Shown here piece after piece: positions 1 to 7,859 of a DNA stretch of 64,000 nt (position 1 is the stretch's first letter; every line of letters starts with the position of its first letter). Under the pieces are notes generated by a model, which was given only the letters and a program-made list of their open reading frames with translations, was not told the origin of the DNA and made no database searches. This DNA is from Pseudomonas sp. ADAK13 (GTDB lineage: Bacteria; Pseudomonadota; Gammaproteobacteria; Pseudomonadales; Pseudomonadaceae): the NCBI RefSeq assembly GCF_012935715.1, contig NZ_CP052860.1, positions 4,650,001 through 4,714,000 of the forward strand. The letters are read 5' to 3'. Position numbers and translations under genes: made by a program.

Positions 1-277
1 AGGCGTCGTTGCGCAGCACTTCGCTGAGCAAGCGCGCCTGTTGATCCTTGATCAGCGACTCGTTGAACACCGCGATCGAGGCGGGCGTATCAAGCAGTGG
101 CGCCTCGTTGAAACCGCCCACCGACGCGGTGTCGGTGTTATAGCCGGACTCATCCTGGCCCTGAACGTTCACTTCCGGTAGTTCAATGTCAGCCGCCTGG
201 CTGCTACCGATACCTGCACTGAGCAGCAGGCCTAGGGCGAAACGTGAAGGGACAGCGGGGCGAGGACGCAAAACCAT
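1..277 (-). CDS. TonB-dependent siderophore receptor, N-terminal part (runs off the left edge)
   Basis: Reading leftwards from an ATG at 277, about 92 codons are present before the window edge. The N-terminus is a basic stretch and a hydrophobic core (FALGLLLSAGIG) with a likely cleavage after SSQAA, so the protein is exported. It continues with IELPEVNVQGQ, then a 'tTPASIAVFNESLIKDQQARLLSEVLRNDA' type plug-domain start, written here in part; this pattern (cleared path of S/T-P-x-S-I then a leucine-rich plug helix) is typical of outer-membrane ferric-siderophore receptors. The rest of the plug and the barrel lie outside the window, so the ligand cannot be told. The gene is divergent from the butanediol dehydrogenase gene with 190 bp between them. 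No strong ribosome binding site is seen before the ATG, so the exact start is a little uncertain. Confidence 0.8.
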   Translation of the reverse strand, partial: MVLRPRPAVPSRFALGLLLSAGIGSSQAADIELPEVNVQGQDESGYNTDTASVGGFNEAPLLDTPASIAVFNESLIKDQQARLLSEVLRNDA

Positions 278-363
278 GGGGGAAGGCCTGAGAGCGCAGA
301 GCGGAGGGCGCATAAGCTAGGCATAACGGCGGCGTTTTACAAGTTTTCGAGAATGATTCGCTT

Positions 364-380
364 TGAGACATCCCGTCTCA
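364..380. promoter_or_regulatory. Candidate AcoR-type operator upstream of the butanediol dehydrogenase gene
   Basis: TGAGAC-N5-GTCTCA, a 17-bp inverted repeat. It has the same outer half-sites and the same length as the perfect palindrome at 3318-3334 in front of acoA. It lies about 88 bp before the dehydrogenase ATG. No convincing GG-N10-GC sigma-54 promoter follows: a TGGCAC at 420-425 has AG rather than GC at the -12 position. Confidence 0.55.
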
Positions 381-467
381 GCCCGCACACCGATCCTGCT
401 GCCGCTCGACAGCGGTGCCTGGCACCTGCGATAGACAAGGCTTCTCTCACCGTTGAAGGAGATCGTC

Positions 468-1247
468 ATGAGTATCGCTGGAAAAGTTGCGCTGGTGACC
501 GGCGCCGGGCAAGGCATCGGCCGGGCCATTGCCCTGCGCCTGGCACGGGACGGCGCCCACATCGCGTTGGTGGACATCAACAGCGCCAAGATCGAAGCGG
601 TGGCGGCCGAGGTCGTGGCACTGGGGCGCAAGGCCTCGGTGTTTGTCGCCGATGTCTCGCAGCTGGAGCAAGTGGTCGCGGCGGTCGAACACGCCCACCA
701 GGCCCTGGGCGGCTTCGACATCATCATCAACAACGCCGGCGTCGCGCAAATCGACGCGCTGCTGGACGTGACCCCGGAACAGGTCGACCGCACGCTGCGT
801 ATCAATGTGCAGGGCACCCTCTGGGGCATCCAGGCCGCAGGCAAGAAATTCAAGGCCCTTAAGCAGAAGGGCAAGATCATCAACGCCTGCTCGATTGCCG
901 GCCATGAAGGCTTCGCCTTGCTCGGGGTGTACTCGGCCACCAAGTTTGCCGTGCGCGCACTGACCCAGGCGGCAGCCAGGGAATTGGCCAGTGACGGGAT
1001 TACCGTCAACGCCTATTGCCCGGGCGTGGTGGGCACAGACATGTGGGTCGAGATCGACAAGCGCATGGCCGAGATTACCGGCGCCGAGGTGGGGGCGACG
1101 TACAAGAAGTATGTGGACGGGATTGCCTTGGGCCGGGCGGAAACGCCGGAGGATGTGGCGGGGTTGGTATCGTACCTGGCGGGGCCGGATTCGGATTACA
1201 TGACCGGGCAAGCGCCGTTGATTGATGGCGGGATTCTGTACCGCTGA
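468..1247 (+). CDS. budC: 2,3-butanediol dehydrogenase / acetoin(diacetyl) reductase, SDR family
   Basis: A 259-residue classical short-chain dehydrogenase. It has the NAD-binding glycine motif TGAGQGIG (11-18), NNAG (88-91), catalytic Ser142 and Tyr155-x3-Lys159, and the C-terminal 'SDYMTGQ..LIDGG' ending. The 'IINACSIAGHEG' and 'VNAYCPGVVGTDMW' stretches closely resemble meso-butanediol dehydrogenases of the BudC type, which interconvert acetoin and 2,3-butanediol with NADH. The start at 468 is chosen because GAAGGAG lies 8 bp upstream; an in-frame TTG at 453 has no such site. Location beside acoR/acoABC and a shared operator-like palindrome upstream support a role in feeding butanediol into acetoin cleavage. 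Stereospecificity cannot be read from sequence. Confidence 0.85.
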   Translation: MSIAGKVALVTGAGQGIGRAIALRLARDGAHIALVDINSAKIEAVAAEVVALGRKASVFVADVSQLEQVVAAVEHAHQALGGFDIIINNAGVAQIDALLDVTPEQVDRTLRINVQGTLWGIQAAGKKFKALKQKGKIINACSIAGHEGFALLGVYSATKFAVRALTQAAARELASDGITVNAYCPGVVGTDMWVEIDKRMAEITGAEVGATYKKYVDGIALGRAETPEDVAGLVSYLAGPDSDYMTGQAPLIDGGILYR

Positions 1248-1253
1248 GCCAAA

Positions 1254-1343
1254 TGTGGGAGCTGGCTTGCCTGCGATAGCGGTGCAACAGTCGCCAGATG
1301 TATTGACTGAAACACTGCAATCGCAGGCAAGCCAGCTCCTACA
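1254..1343. repeat. REPIN-type palindrome between convergent genes
   Basis: Outer halves TGTGGGAGCTGGCTTGCC and its complement ending in GCCAGCTCCTACA flank an unrelated spacer. This is the same 18-bp core as the centre of the six long repeats in this window. It separates the 3' ends of the dehydrogenase gene and acoR. Confidence 0.85.
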
Positions 1344-1358
1344 TTTGAAGGTGTTGGG

Positions 1359-3224
1359 TCAGTGCTTCCCGGGCATATCGATCCCCAGCTGGTTAACCCG
1401 TCGATACAACGTCGCCCTGGAAATCCCCAGCGCCTGCGCCGCCGCCAGCGGCTTCCAGCGATGCCGAATCAGTGCATCCAGCACCCACTGCCGCTCCGGG
1501 CTGGCGCTTTCCGATGCTTCAGCCGCAACCGCCTCACCGCGAACCTCCACCGGCAAATCCGCCAACTGAACCGTCCCTCCGTCACACACCGCACACGCAT
1601 ACGCCAGCACATGCCGCAGCTGCCGCACATTCCCCGGCCAGGCGTAACCCAGCAGCAACTCCAGCGCCGCGGATGTGATCCCTACCGAAGTACCGCTGTG
1701 CCGCGCTTCCTGCGCCAGCAGCCGGTTGATCAACGCCAGCTTGTCCGTCCGCTCCCGCAATGGTGGTATGCAGAACCGCGCACAACCCAGTCGGAAATAC
1801 AGGTCCTCACGAAAACCTCCGGCACTCACCAGCGCCGCCAAATCCCGATGGCTGGCGCAGATCACCTGGATGTCCACCGCGCGGGTTTTTGCCCCGCCCA
1901 GCGGTGCCACTTCACCTTCCGCCATCACCCGCAGCAGGCGCGTCTGCAAGGCCAGGGGCATGTCGCCGATCTCGTCGAGAAACAACGTGCCGCCATCGGC
2001 CTGCAACAGCAACCCGGTCATGCCCTTGCTGGAGGCGCCGGTGAACGCCCCGGCCACGTAGCCGAACAGCTCGCTTTCAATCAGGTTCTCCGGGATTGCC
2101 GCGCAGTTCACTGCCACAAACGGCCCGTCACGGCGGGCACTGCGTTCATGCAACTGACGGGCAAAAACCTCTTTGCCAGCGCCGGTCTCGCCCTGCACCA
2201 GCACCGGCAGGTTGCGGTCCTTGACCCGCAGGGCCAGGCGCAGGTGCTCTTCCACACGCGGGTCTGTCTGTTGACTCAAAGAAGCCGCCGCAGGCGCCGC
2301 TTTGCGCCGTGGCGCACTGACCCGCACCTGCAGCGCGCCGGGCTCGCCGAGCCAGTGCAGCTGTTGCGTCGATTGGTCGGTCACGGCGCGCAACGCGTCC
2401 AGGTCAAACACTTCACCGATATGCTCCGGCAATTGCCCGAAGCGCAATCGCAGCGCCTGCCGCGCCTTGCTGTTCAAGGCTTGCAGCCGTCCGTCCTGGT
2501 CCCACGCCAGCAACATGTCTGGCTGGCTATCGACGTAACCCGGCGTGCTGTGAGCCTGCAACACCCAATGTTGCCGGGCGCTGTGCATGAAAAACGCGTT
2601 CTCGATGGCCCGGGCGCTCTGCGCCACCATCTGCCGTACCAGGTGCTGGCTGCGCCGGTCATCCGGGGACTTGAGGGCCGACGCGTCCATCACGCCGAGC
2701 AGGTTGCCCTGGGGATCGAAAATCGGGGCGGCGGAGCAGGTCAGGCCGATAAACGCCGCGCGAAAGTGGTCGCGCTTGTGCACGGTGACCGCCGCCTTGC
2801 TGGTCAGCACCGTGGCCACGCCGCAGGTGCCTTCCTCGGCTTCCGACCAGCAGGTGCCGAGGTACAGGCCGGCTTTGCGGCAGTCATTGCGAATGCCGGC
2901 GTCCACACGGTGGTCGATGGTCTGGCCCTGGGCGTCGGTGAGCATCACGCAGTAACCGGCGTGGCGTACCCGGTTGTGAATCTGCCCGACTTCCTCGCTG
3001 GCGATGCGCATGAACAGCTCGGCGCGTTCGCGGCATTCCTTGAGCAGGGTGCTGGTGAGGATGCGCGGCCCTTGCAGGGAACCGGGGTCGAGGTGGTGCT
3101 GCTCCATGGAGCGGCGCCAGGAATCAAATATCAGCGACGGCACCGGGGCCTGGGGCAGGCGGTCGGCATTGCGTACCACGCGGCTGACACAGTCGACATG
3201 GTCCTTGGAGTTCACGGCGAGCAT
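1359..3224 (-). CDS. acoR: Acetoin catabolism sigma-54-dependent transcriptional activator AcoR
   Basis: A 621-residue bacterial enhancer-binding protein. Residues about 60-220 form a GAF-like sensor, followed by a PAS-like stretch (about 230-300). The AAA+ domain has Walker A GETGAGKE (345-352), a perfect sigma-54 contact loop GAFTGA (392-397) and Walker [12 protein letters not shown] (411-421). A Fis-type helix-turn-helix is at the C-terminus (LAAAQALGISRATLYRRVNQLGI, in part). The start at 3224 is chosen for GGAGG 6 bp upstream; a longer reading frame extends 47 codons upstream, through the operator at 3318-3334, and is unlikely. The gene is divergent from acoABC. Known AcoR proteins respond to acetoin and activate the aco operon from upstream sites, which matches the palindromes and -24/-12 promoter seen here. 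Confidence 0.93.
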   Translation of the reverse strand: MLAVNSKDHVDCVSRVVRNADRLPQAPVPSLIFDSWRRSMEQHHLDPGSLQGPRILTSTLLKECRERAELFMRIASEEVGQIHNRVRHAGYCVMLTDAQGQTIDHRVDAGIRNDCRKAGLYLGTCWSEAEEGTCGVATVLTSKAAVTVHKRDHFRAAFIGLTCSAAPIFDPQGNLLGVMDASALKSPDDRRSQHLVRQMVAQSARAIENAFFMHSARQHWVLQAHSTPGYVDSQPDMLLAWDQDGRLQALNSKARQALRLRFGQLPEHIGEVFDLDALRAVTDQSTQQLHWLGEPGALQVRVSAPRRKAAPAAASLSQQTDPRVEEHLRLALRVKDRNLPVLVQGETGAGKEVFARQLHERSARRDGPFVAVNCAAIPENLIESELFGYVAGAFTGASSKGMTGLLLQADGGTLFLDEIGDMPLALQTRLLRVMAEGEVAPLGGAKTRAVDIQVICASHRDLAALVSAGGFREDLYFRLGCARFCIPPLRERTDKLALINRLLAQEARHSGTSVGITSAALELLLGYAWPGNVRQLRHVLAYACAVCDGGTVQLADLPVEVRGEAVAAEASESASPERQWVLDALIRHRWKPLAAAQALGISRATLYRRVNQLGIDMPGKH

Positions 3225-3317
3225 TGAAGCCTCCGGTTCTCGATCCTTGTTGTTATGCCCGCCATTAAGCGCCCATGGGCCGGGACGGACAAGGGCGGCC
3301 TGACCAACTGCCCGGGG

Positions 3318-3377
3318 TGAGACGCAGCGTCTCATTGTGCCTGAGACGCTGCGGGCAGGTTGCAACGGTGCGTCTCA
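3318..3377. promoter_or_regulatory. Candidate AcoR upstream activating sites
   Basis: Position 3318-3334 is a perfect 17-bp palindrome, TGAGACGC-A-GCGTCTCA. It is followed by two degenerate copies, each keeping one full half-site: TGAGACGC at 3342-3349 and GCGTCTCA at 3370-3377. The cluster lies about 80-140 bp upstream of the -24 element at 3457, the usual distance for enhancer-type sites of a sigma-54 activator. Confidence 0.75.
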
Positions 3378-3454
3378 TTGAACGGGCCATGGTGACCTGG
3401 CCGCGACTGCGGGCAGCTGCTCTGGATCAAGGCTTTGCCGGATTTATCGACAGA

Positions 3455-3471
3455 TTGGCACAGGCCGTGCT
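3455..3471 (+). promoter_or_regulatory. Sigma-54 promoter of acoABC
   Basis: TTGGCACAGGCCGTGCT: GG at 3457-3458 and GC at 3469-3470 with exactly 10 bases between. The expected start site is near 3482, giving a leader of about 53 nt to the acoA ATG. Confidence 0.75.
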
Positions 3472-3534
3472 GAGAGCCTTGCAGCTGGCCTGATCCAGCC
3501 TTTTGTGTGTCGAGACAACCTGGAGAACAACAAG

Positions 3535-4512
3535 ATGTCCACTCACCTGTCCACCGATCAACTGCTTCATGCCTACACCGTGATGCGCACCATCCGTGAT
3601 TTCGAAGAACGCCTGCACGTGGAATTCGCCACCGGCGAGATCCCTGGTTTCGTGCATTTGTATGCCGGCCAGGAAGCCAGTGCCGCCGGGGTCATGGCCC
3701 ACCTCAACGATGAAGATTGCATCGCCTCCAACCACCGTGGCCACGGGCATTGCATCGCCAAGGGCGTGGATGTGTTCGGCATGATGGCCGAGATCTACGG
3801 CAAGAAAACCGGGGTGTGCGGCGGCAAGGGCGGCTCCATGCACATCGCCGACCAGGAGAAGGGCATGCTCGGCGCCAACGGCATTGTCGGCGCCGGTGCA
3901 CCGTTGGCAGCCGGCGCGGCCCTGGCGGCCAAGCTCAAGGGCAGCGCGGGCGTGGCGGTCGCATTTTTTGGCGACGGCGGCTCCAACGAGGGCGCGGTGT
4001 TTGAAGCGATGAACCTGGCGTCGATCATGAACCTGCCGTGCCTGTTCGTGGCCGAGAACAACGGCTATGCCGAAGCCACCGGGTCGGGCTGGTCGGTGGC
4101 CTGCAAGGACATTGCCGAGCGCGCCGTGGGCTTTGGCATGCCGGGCGTGATCGTCGACGGCAACGACTTTTTCGCCGTGCACCAAGCCCTCGGTGTCGCG
4201 GTGGAGCGCGCCCGCAGCGGCAAAGGGCCGACCTTGGTGGAAGTCAAACTGAGCCGCTTCTATGGCCACTTCGAAGGTGATGCGCAAACCTATCGCGGCC
4301 CGGATGAAGTGAAGAACCTGCGGGAAACCGGCGACTGCCTGAGCCTGTTTCGCCAGCGCTGCACCGCTGAAGGCTGGCTGGACGCGGCGCAGTTCGAGCG
4401 CATCGACGCCGAAGTCGCGCAATTGATCGAAGACGCCGTGCGCCTGGCCAAGTCCGATCCCAAACCCCAGGCCGCCGACCTGCTCAGCGACGTCTACGTC
4501 GCCTACCGCTAA
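3535..4512 (+). CDS. acoA: Acetoin dehydrogenase E1 component, alpha subunit
   Basis: A 325-residue thiamine-diphosphate-dependent E1 alpha subunit of the 2-oxoacid dehydrogenase type. The ThDP-binding motif runs from GDGGSNEG (146-153) to ENNGY (174-178). HRGHGH (68-73) and KGGSMH (98-103) are further family signatures of the cofactor site. With AcoB it cleaves acetoin to acetaldehyde and a hydroxyethyl/acetyl group passed to the lipoyl domain of AcoC. The ATG at 3535 is preceded by TGGAGAA; an in-frame GTG at 3505 is rejected because it has no ribosome binding site. First gene of the sigma-54-driven acoABC operon. Confidence 0.93.
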   Translation: MSTHLSTDQLLHAYTVMRTIRDFEERLHVEFATGEIPGFVHLYAGQEASAAGVMAHLNDEDCIASNHRGHGHCIAKGVDVFGMMAEIYGKKTGVCGGKGGSMHIADQEKGMLGANGIVGAGAPLAAGAALAAKLKGSAGVAVAFFGDGGSNEGAVFEAMNLASIMNLPCLFVAENNGYAEATGSGWSVACKDIAERAVGFGMPGVIVDGNDFFAVHQALGVAVERARSGKGPTLVEVKLSRFYGHFEGDAQTYRGPDEVKNLRETGDCLSLFRQRCTAEGWLDAAQFERIDAEVAQLIEDAVRLAKSDPKPQAADLLSDVYVAYR

Positions 4513-4551
4513 TCGCCACCCACTACAAAAACAATCCGTGGAGAAGTCATC

Positions 4552-5571
4552 ATGGCTCGAAAAATCAGCTATCAGCAGGCAATCAACGAAGCCCTGGCCC
4601 AGGAAATGCGCCGTGACCAGAGCGTGTTCATCATCGGTCAGGACGTGTCCGGCGGCACCGGCTCGCCCGGTGAGCAGGACGCCTGGGGCGGCGTGCTGGG
4701 TGTCACCAAAGGCCTGTACCCGGAATTCCCCGACCGCGTGCTGGACGCGCCACTTTCCGAAGTCGGCTACGTGGGCATGGCCGTCGGCGCCGCCACCCGC
4801 GGCATGCGCCCGGTGTGCGAGTTGATGTTCGTCGACTTTATCGGCTGCTGCCTCGACCAGTTGCTCAACCAGGCGGCGAAGTTTCGCTACATGTTCGGCG
4901 GCAAGACCACCACGCCGCTGGTGGTGCGCGCCATGTACGGCGCCGGCCTGCGTGCGGCGGCCCAGCATTCGCAGATGCTCACCTCGATGTGGACCCATAT
5001 TCCCGGGCTCAAGGTGGTGTGCCCGGCCACGCCCTATGACGCCAAGGGCATGCTGATCCAGGCGATCCGCGACAACGACCCGGTGATTTTCCTCGAACAC
5101 AAATTGCTCTACAGCCTCCAGGGCGACGTGCCGGAAGAGCTGTACACCGTGCCGTTCGGCGAAGCCAATTTCGTGCGTGAAGGCAACGACGTGACCCTGG
5201 TGACCTACGGGCGCATGGTGCATGTCGCCCTGGAAGCGGCGGCCAACCTGGCGCGCCAGGGCATCGACTGCGAAGTACTCGACCTGCGCACCACCAGCCC
5301 GCTGGACGAAGACAGCATCCTCGAAAGCGTGGAAAAAACCGGGCGCCTGGTGGTGATCGACGAGTCCAACCCGCGCTGCTCCATCGCCACGGATATCAGT
5401 GCATTGGTGGCGCAACGTGGGTTCCGTTTCCTGCGCGCACCGATCGAAATGGTCACCGCGCCCCACACGCCGGTGCCGTTCTCTGATGCCCTGGAAGACC
5501 TGTACATCCCCAACGCAGCGAAGATCGAAGCGGCCGTGCTGAAGATCGCCGACAAGAGGAACGCCGCATGA
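4552..5571 (+). CDS. acoB: Acetoin dehydrogenase E1 component, beta subunit
   Basis: A 339-residue transketolase-like E1 beta subunit. The N-terminal part 'ISYQQAINEALAQEM', the LSEVGYVGMAVGAA stretch and 'FVDFIGCCLDQLLNQAAK' are characteristic of AcoB/PdhB proteins. The C-terminal transketolase domain contains VLDLRTTSPLDEDSI and VVIDES. It completes the heterotetrameric E1 with AcoA. A 39-bp gap from acoA contains GGAGAAG as ribosome binding site. The stop overlaps the acoC start by 4 bp (ATGA), indicating translational coupling. Confidence 0.93.
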   Translation: MARKISYQQAINEALAQEMRRDQSVFIIGQDVSGGTGSPGEQDAWGGVLGVTKGLYPEFPDRVLDAPLSEVGYVGMAVGAATRGMRPVCELMFVDFIGCCLDQLLNQAAKFRYMFGGKTTTPLVVRAMYGAGLRAAAQHSQMLTSMWTHIPGLKVVCPATPYDAKGMLIQAIRDNDPVIFLEHKLLYSLQGDVPEELYTVPFGEANFVREGNDVTLVTYGRMVHVALEAAANLARQGIDCEVLDLRTTSPLDEDSILESVEKTGRLVVIDESNPRCSIATDISALVAQRGFRFLRAPIEMVTAPHTPVPFSDALEDLYIPNAAKIEAAVLKIADKRNAA

Positions 5572-6671
5572 TCCACACACTGACCATGCCCAAGTGGGGC
5601 CTGTCGATGACCGAAGGCCGGGTTGATGTCTGGCTCAAGCAGCCGGGCGACCGGGTGGAGAAGGGCGAAGAAGTGCTGGATGTCGAGACTGACAAGATCT
5701 CCAGCAGCGTCGAGGCGCCGTTCAGCGGGGTGCTGCGGCGGGTGTTGGCCCACAGCGATGAGACCTTGCCGATAGGGGCATTGCTGGCAATCGTGGTGGA
5801 GGGCGAGGCCAGCGAGGCCGAGATTGATGCGGTGATCGAGGCGTTCCAGGCCGGGTTCGTTTCCAGTGCCGCCGAGGCGCAAGCCAGCGGCCCGTCGGCG
5901 CAGAAGGTCGAAGTGAGCGGGCGCCTGCTGCGCTATCTGGAGTTGGGGGAGGGCGGCACACCGCTGGTGCTGGTGCATGGTTTTGGTGGCGACCTGAATA
6001 ACTGGCTGTTCAACCACCCGGCGCTCGCGGCTGAACGGCGGGTGGTTGCCCTGGATTTGCCGGGGCATGGCGAGTCGGGCAAGTCCCTGCAAACCGGTGA
6101 TCTTGATGAACTGAGCCAGGCGGTATTGGCGCTGCTGGATCACCTGAAGATTGACCGCGTGCACCTCGCCGGGCATTCCATGGGTGGGTTGGTGTCCCTG
6201 AACGTCGCCCGCGTGGCACCGCAGCGTGTGGCTTCCCTGACCTTGATCGCCAGCGCCGGCCTGGGTACGGAAATCAACGCTGATTACCTGCAAGGCTTTA
6301 TCGAGGCGAGCAACCGCAATGCGCTCAAGCCGCAGCTGGTCCAACTGTTCAGCGACCCGGCGCTGGTCACCCGGCAGATGCTGGAGGACATGCTCAAGTT
6401 CAAGCGGCTGGAAGGTGTGGATCAGGCACTGCGCCAGATCACCGGGACGTTGTTCAGCGGTGGTCGGCAGTTGGTGGATCTGCGCAGTGTGGTGGGGCAG
6501 CAGCCGAGCCTGGTGATCTGGGGCAGTGAGGATGCAATCATCCCGGCGGGCCATGCCCAGGGGTTGGAGGCTCAAGTGGAGATACTGCCGGGGCAGGGGC
6601 ATATGGTGCAGTTGGAGGCGGCGGAGCGGGTGAATCAGTTGATGCTGGCCTTTCTCAAAAAATATTCCTGA
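5568..6671 (+). CDS. acoC: Acetoin dehydrogenase E2-like subunit: lipoyl domain fused to alpha/beta hydrolase
   Basis: A 367-residue two-domain protein. The N-terminal biotinyl/lipoyl domain has the lipoyl-lysine in the motif ETDKISSS (Lys43). After a linker (about 80-115) comes an alpha/beta-hydrolase fold with oxyanion motif HGFGGD (137-142), nucleophile elbow GHSMGG (Ser204), acid Asp322 and His345. AcoC of Pseudomonas is known to have this layout in place of the usual E2 acyltransferase core; the hydrolase-like part acts in transfer of the acetyl group to CoA. The full catalytic triad is retained. No lipoamide dehydrogenase (E3), acoX or second alcohol dehydrogenase gene is in the window, so E3 must be supplied from elsewhere. 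G+T content of the coding strand rises towards the 3' end, next to a palindromic repeat. Confidence 0.9.
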   Translation: MIHTLTMPKWGLSMTEGRVDVWLKQPGDRVEKGEEVLDVETDKISSSVEAPFSGVLRRVLAHSDETLPIGALLAIVVEGEASEAEIDAVIEAFQAGFVSSAAEAQASGPSAQKVEVSGRLLRYLELGEGGTPLVLVHGFGGDLNNWLFNHPALAAERRVVALDLPGHGESGKSLQTGDLDELSQAVLALLDHLKIDRVHLAGHSMGGLVSLNVARVAPQRVASLTLIASAGLGTEINADYLQGFIEASNRNALKPQLVQLFSDPALVTRQMLEDMLKFKRLEGVDQALRQITGTLFSGGRQLVDLRSVVGQQPSLVIWGSEDAIIPAGHAQGLEAQVEILPGQGHMVQLEAAERVNQLMLAFLKKYS

Positions 6672-6687
6672 AAAATAAGGGCGCTTT

Positions 6688-6785
6688 TGTGGCGAGGGGG
6701 CTTGTCCCCCGTTGGAGTGCGAAGCGCTCCCGCTTTTTTTTGGGGCCGCTTCGCAGCCCAACGGGGGACAAGCCCCCTCGCCACA
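6688..6785. repeat. Long hairpin repeat, 'GGGGGCTTGTCCCCC' family
   Basis: An inverted repeat whose 28-bp outer arms are almost perfectly complementary (TGTGGCGAGGGGGCTTGTCC at the left, its complement ending at 6785). Inner arms TGCGAAGCGCTCC / CCGCTTCGCAGC are imperfect, and a T8 run lies in the loop. It lies between the convergent 3' ends of acoC and the AraC gene and could act as a two-way terminator. It belongs to the same broad class as 25053-25189. Confidence 0.85.
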
Positions 6786-6806
6786 GAAATCCCATCATCA
6801 GAAAGG

Positions 6807-7718
6807 TCAGCGGTGTTTTTGGTGGCGCTTCAGGGTCTCGCTGGGCAACTCCTGAAACAACGCCCGGTAACTGTTGGAAAACCGCCCCAAATGCCAGAAC
6901 GACCAGTTCATCGCCACCTCCGCCACAGTGGTGTCCGCTGACGGTGGGTTCAGCAACTCCCGCCGTGCACTGTTCAGCCGGCGCAACCTCAACCACTGCG
7001 CCGGACTCATCCCGGTATACGTCTTGAACCCGTGCTGCAACTGGCGCAACGGCACCCCGGCGATGCGCGCCAGTTCCAGCAGGTTGACCGTTTCATCCGG
7101 CACATCCGCCGCCCATTCGCCAATGCGCGCCATGAGGGTTCGCTCCTCGGTACGCCGCTGCAATGAGCCCTGGTCCAGGCACACGCAGGCGTTGTCGAGG
7201 ATGAACAGGCAATCGTCCAGCAACTGTTGAGTGAGGGCATCGCGGCTCGGCGGGTCAAGCGTCGCCGACAGTCGCGTCAGCGTGCCGCTGAGCCAGCGGC
7301 TGAACAACGGGTTTTGCAAGGAGTTGAGCGGGGCCATGAACAACCCCTCCAGCTTTGCCACATCCAGGCCATGGCGCTGGACAAACTGCGGCCCGAACAC
7401 CACGGCCACTTCGCGGTAGTTCTCCGGGGTGATCCAGGTGTTGCGGCTCTCGCCATTGAGCACATACAGCGCGTTGTCGCTGCCATCGAAACAGAACGCC
7501 AGGGAGCCCGGCGGCGCGTTGAAGTTCTGCTCCACCCGGGTGTTCATCCGCTCTTCATACACCTCGACCCCTTGCAGGTCGAGGTAGCGAATCTGCCCGG
7601 CAAAATGCCCCGGGGACATCTGCTGGTACTGCTGCACCCAACCGGGTGTCGCACTGCATTGAGCGACCACATCACCGGTGGTGAAGGCCTGTACGCGCAA
7701 AGCTGTTGCCTGTGTCAT
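6807..7718 (-). CDS. AraC-family transcriptional regulator, EutR-like
   Basis: A 303-residue regulator with a long N-terminal sensing domain and a C-terminal double helix-turn-helix (about 210-300: LLELARIAGVPLRQLQHGF and VAEVAMNWSFWHLGRFSNSY). The YQQMSPGHFAG and FWHLGRFSNSYRALF patterns resemble EutR-type regulators. It is divergent from the amine-utilisation genes starting at 7860 with a 141-bp intergenic region, so it probably controls them; the inducer may be an amine or amino alcohol, which is inference. A weak AGGTT precedes the ATG at 7718. The 3' half uses T/G-ending codons more than the 5' half. Confidence 0.8.
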   Translation of the reverse strand: MTQATALRVQAFTTGDVVAQCSATPGWVQQYQQMSPGHFAGQIRYLDLQGVEVYEERMNTRVEQNFNAPPGSLAFCFDGSDNALYVLNGESRNTWITPENYREVAVVFGPQFVQRHGLDVAKLEGLFMAPLNSLQNPLFSRWLSGTLTRLSATLDPPSRDALTQQLLDDCLFILDNACVCLDQGSLQRRTEERTLMARIGEWAADVPDETVNLLELARIAGVPLRQLQHGFKTYTGMSPAQWLRLRRLNSARRELLNPPSADTTVAEVAMNWSFWHLGRFSNSYRALFQELPSETLKRHQKHR

Positions 7719-7859
7719 GGGTAACCTGGGCGCACTCTATTGGTGCGTTGTGGTTGGTACAAAGTGGATAGATGCCGTTGGACGGCTGGCCCAAGATAGA
7801 CCTCAATGCGCCGCGAGGGAAGCCCGTCGGTGCATCATCCAACCCATGACGAGGTCCTT

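Noticed and set aside
420..434. Sigma-54 promoter before the butanediol dehydrogenase gene
   Set aside because: TGGCAC is present, but the bases at the -12 position are AG rather than GC.
3427..5580. 717-codon open frame on the minus strand across acoA/acoB
   Set aside because: It is antisense to two clear, conserved enzymes and has low-complexity His/Arg/Gly-rich composition typical of shadow frames in GC-rich DNA.
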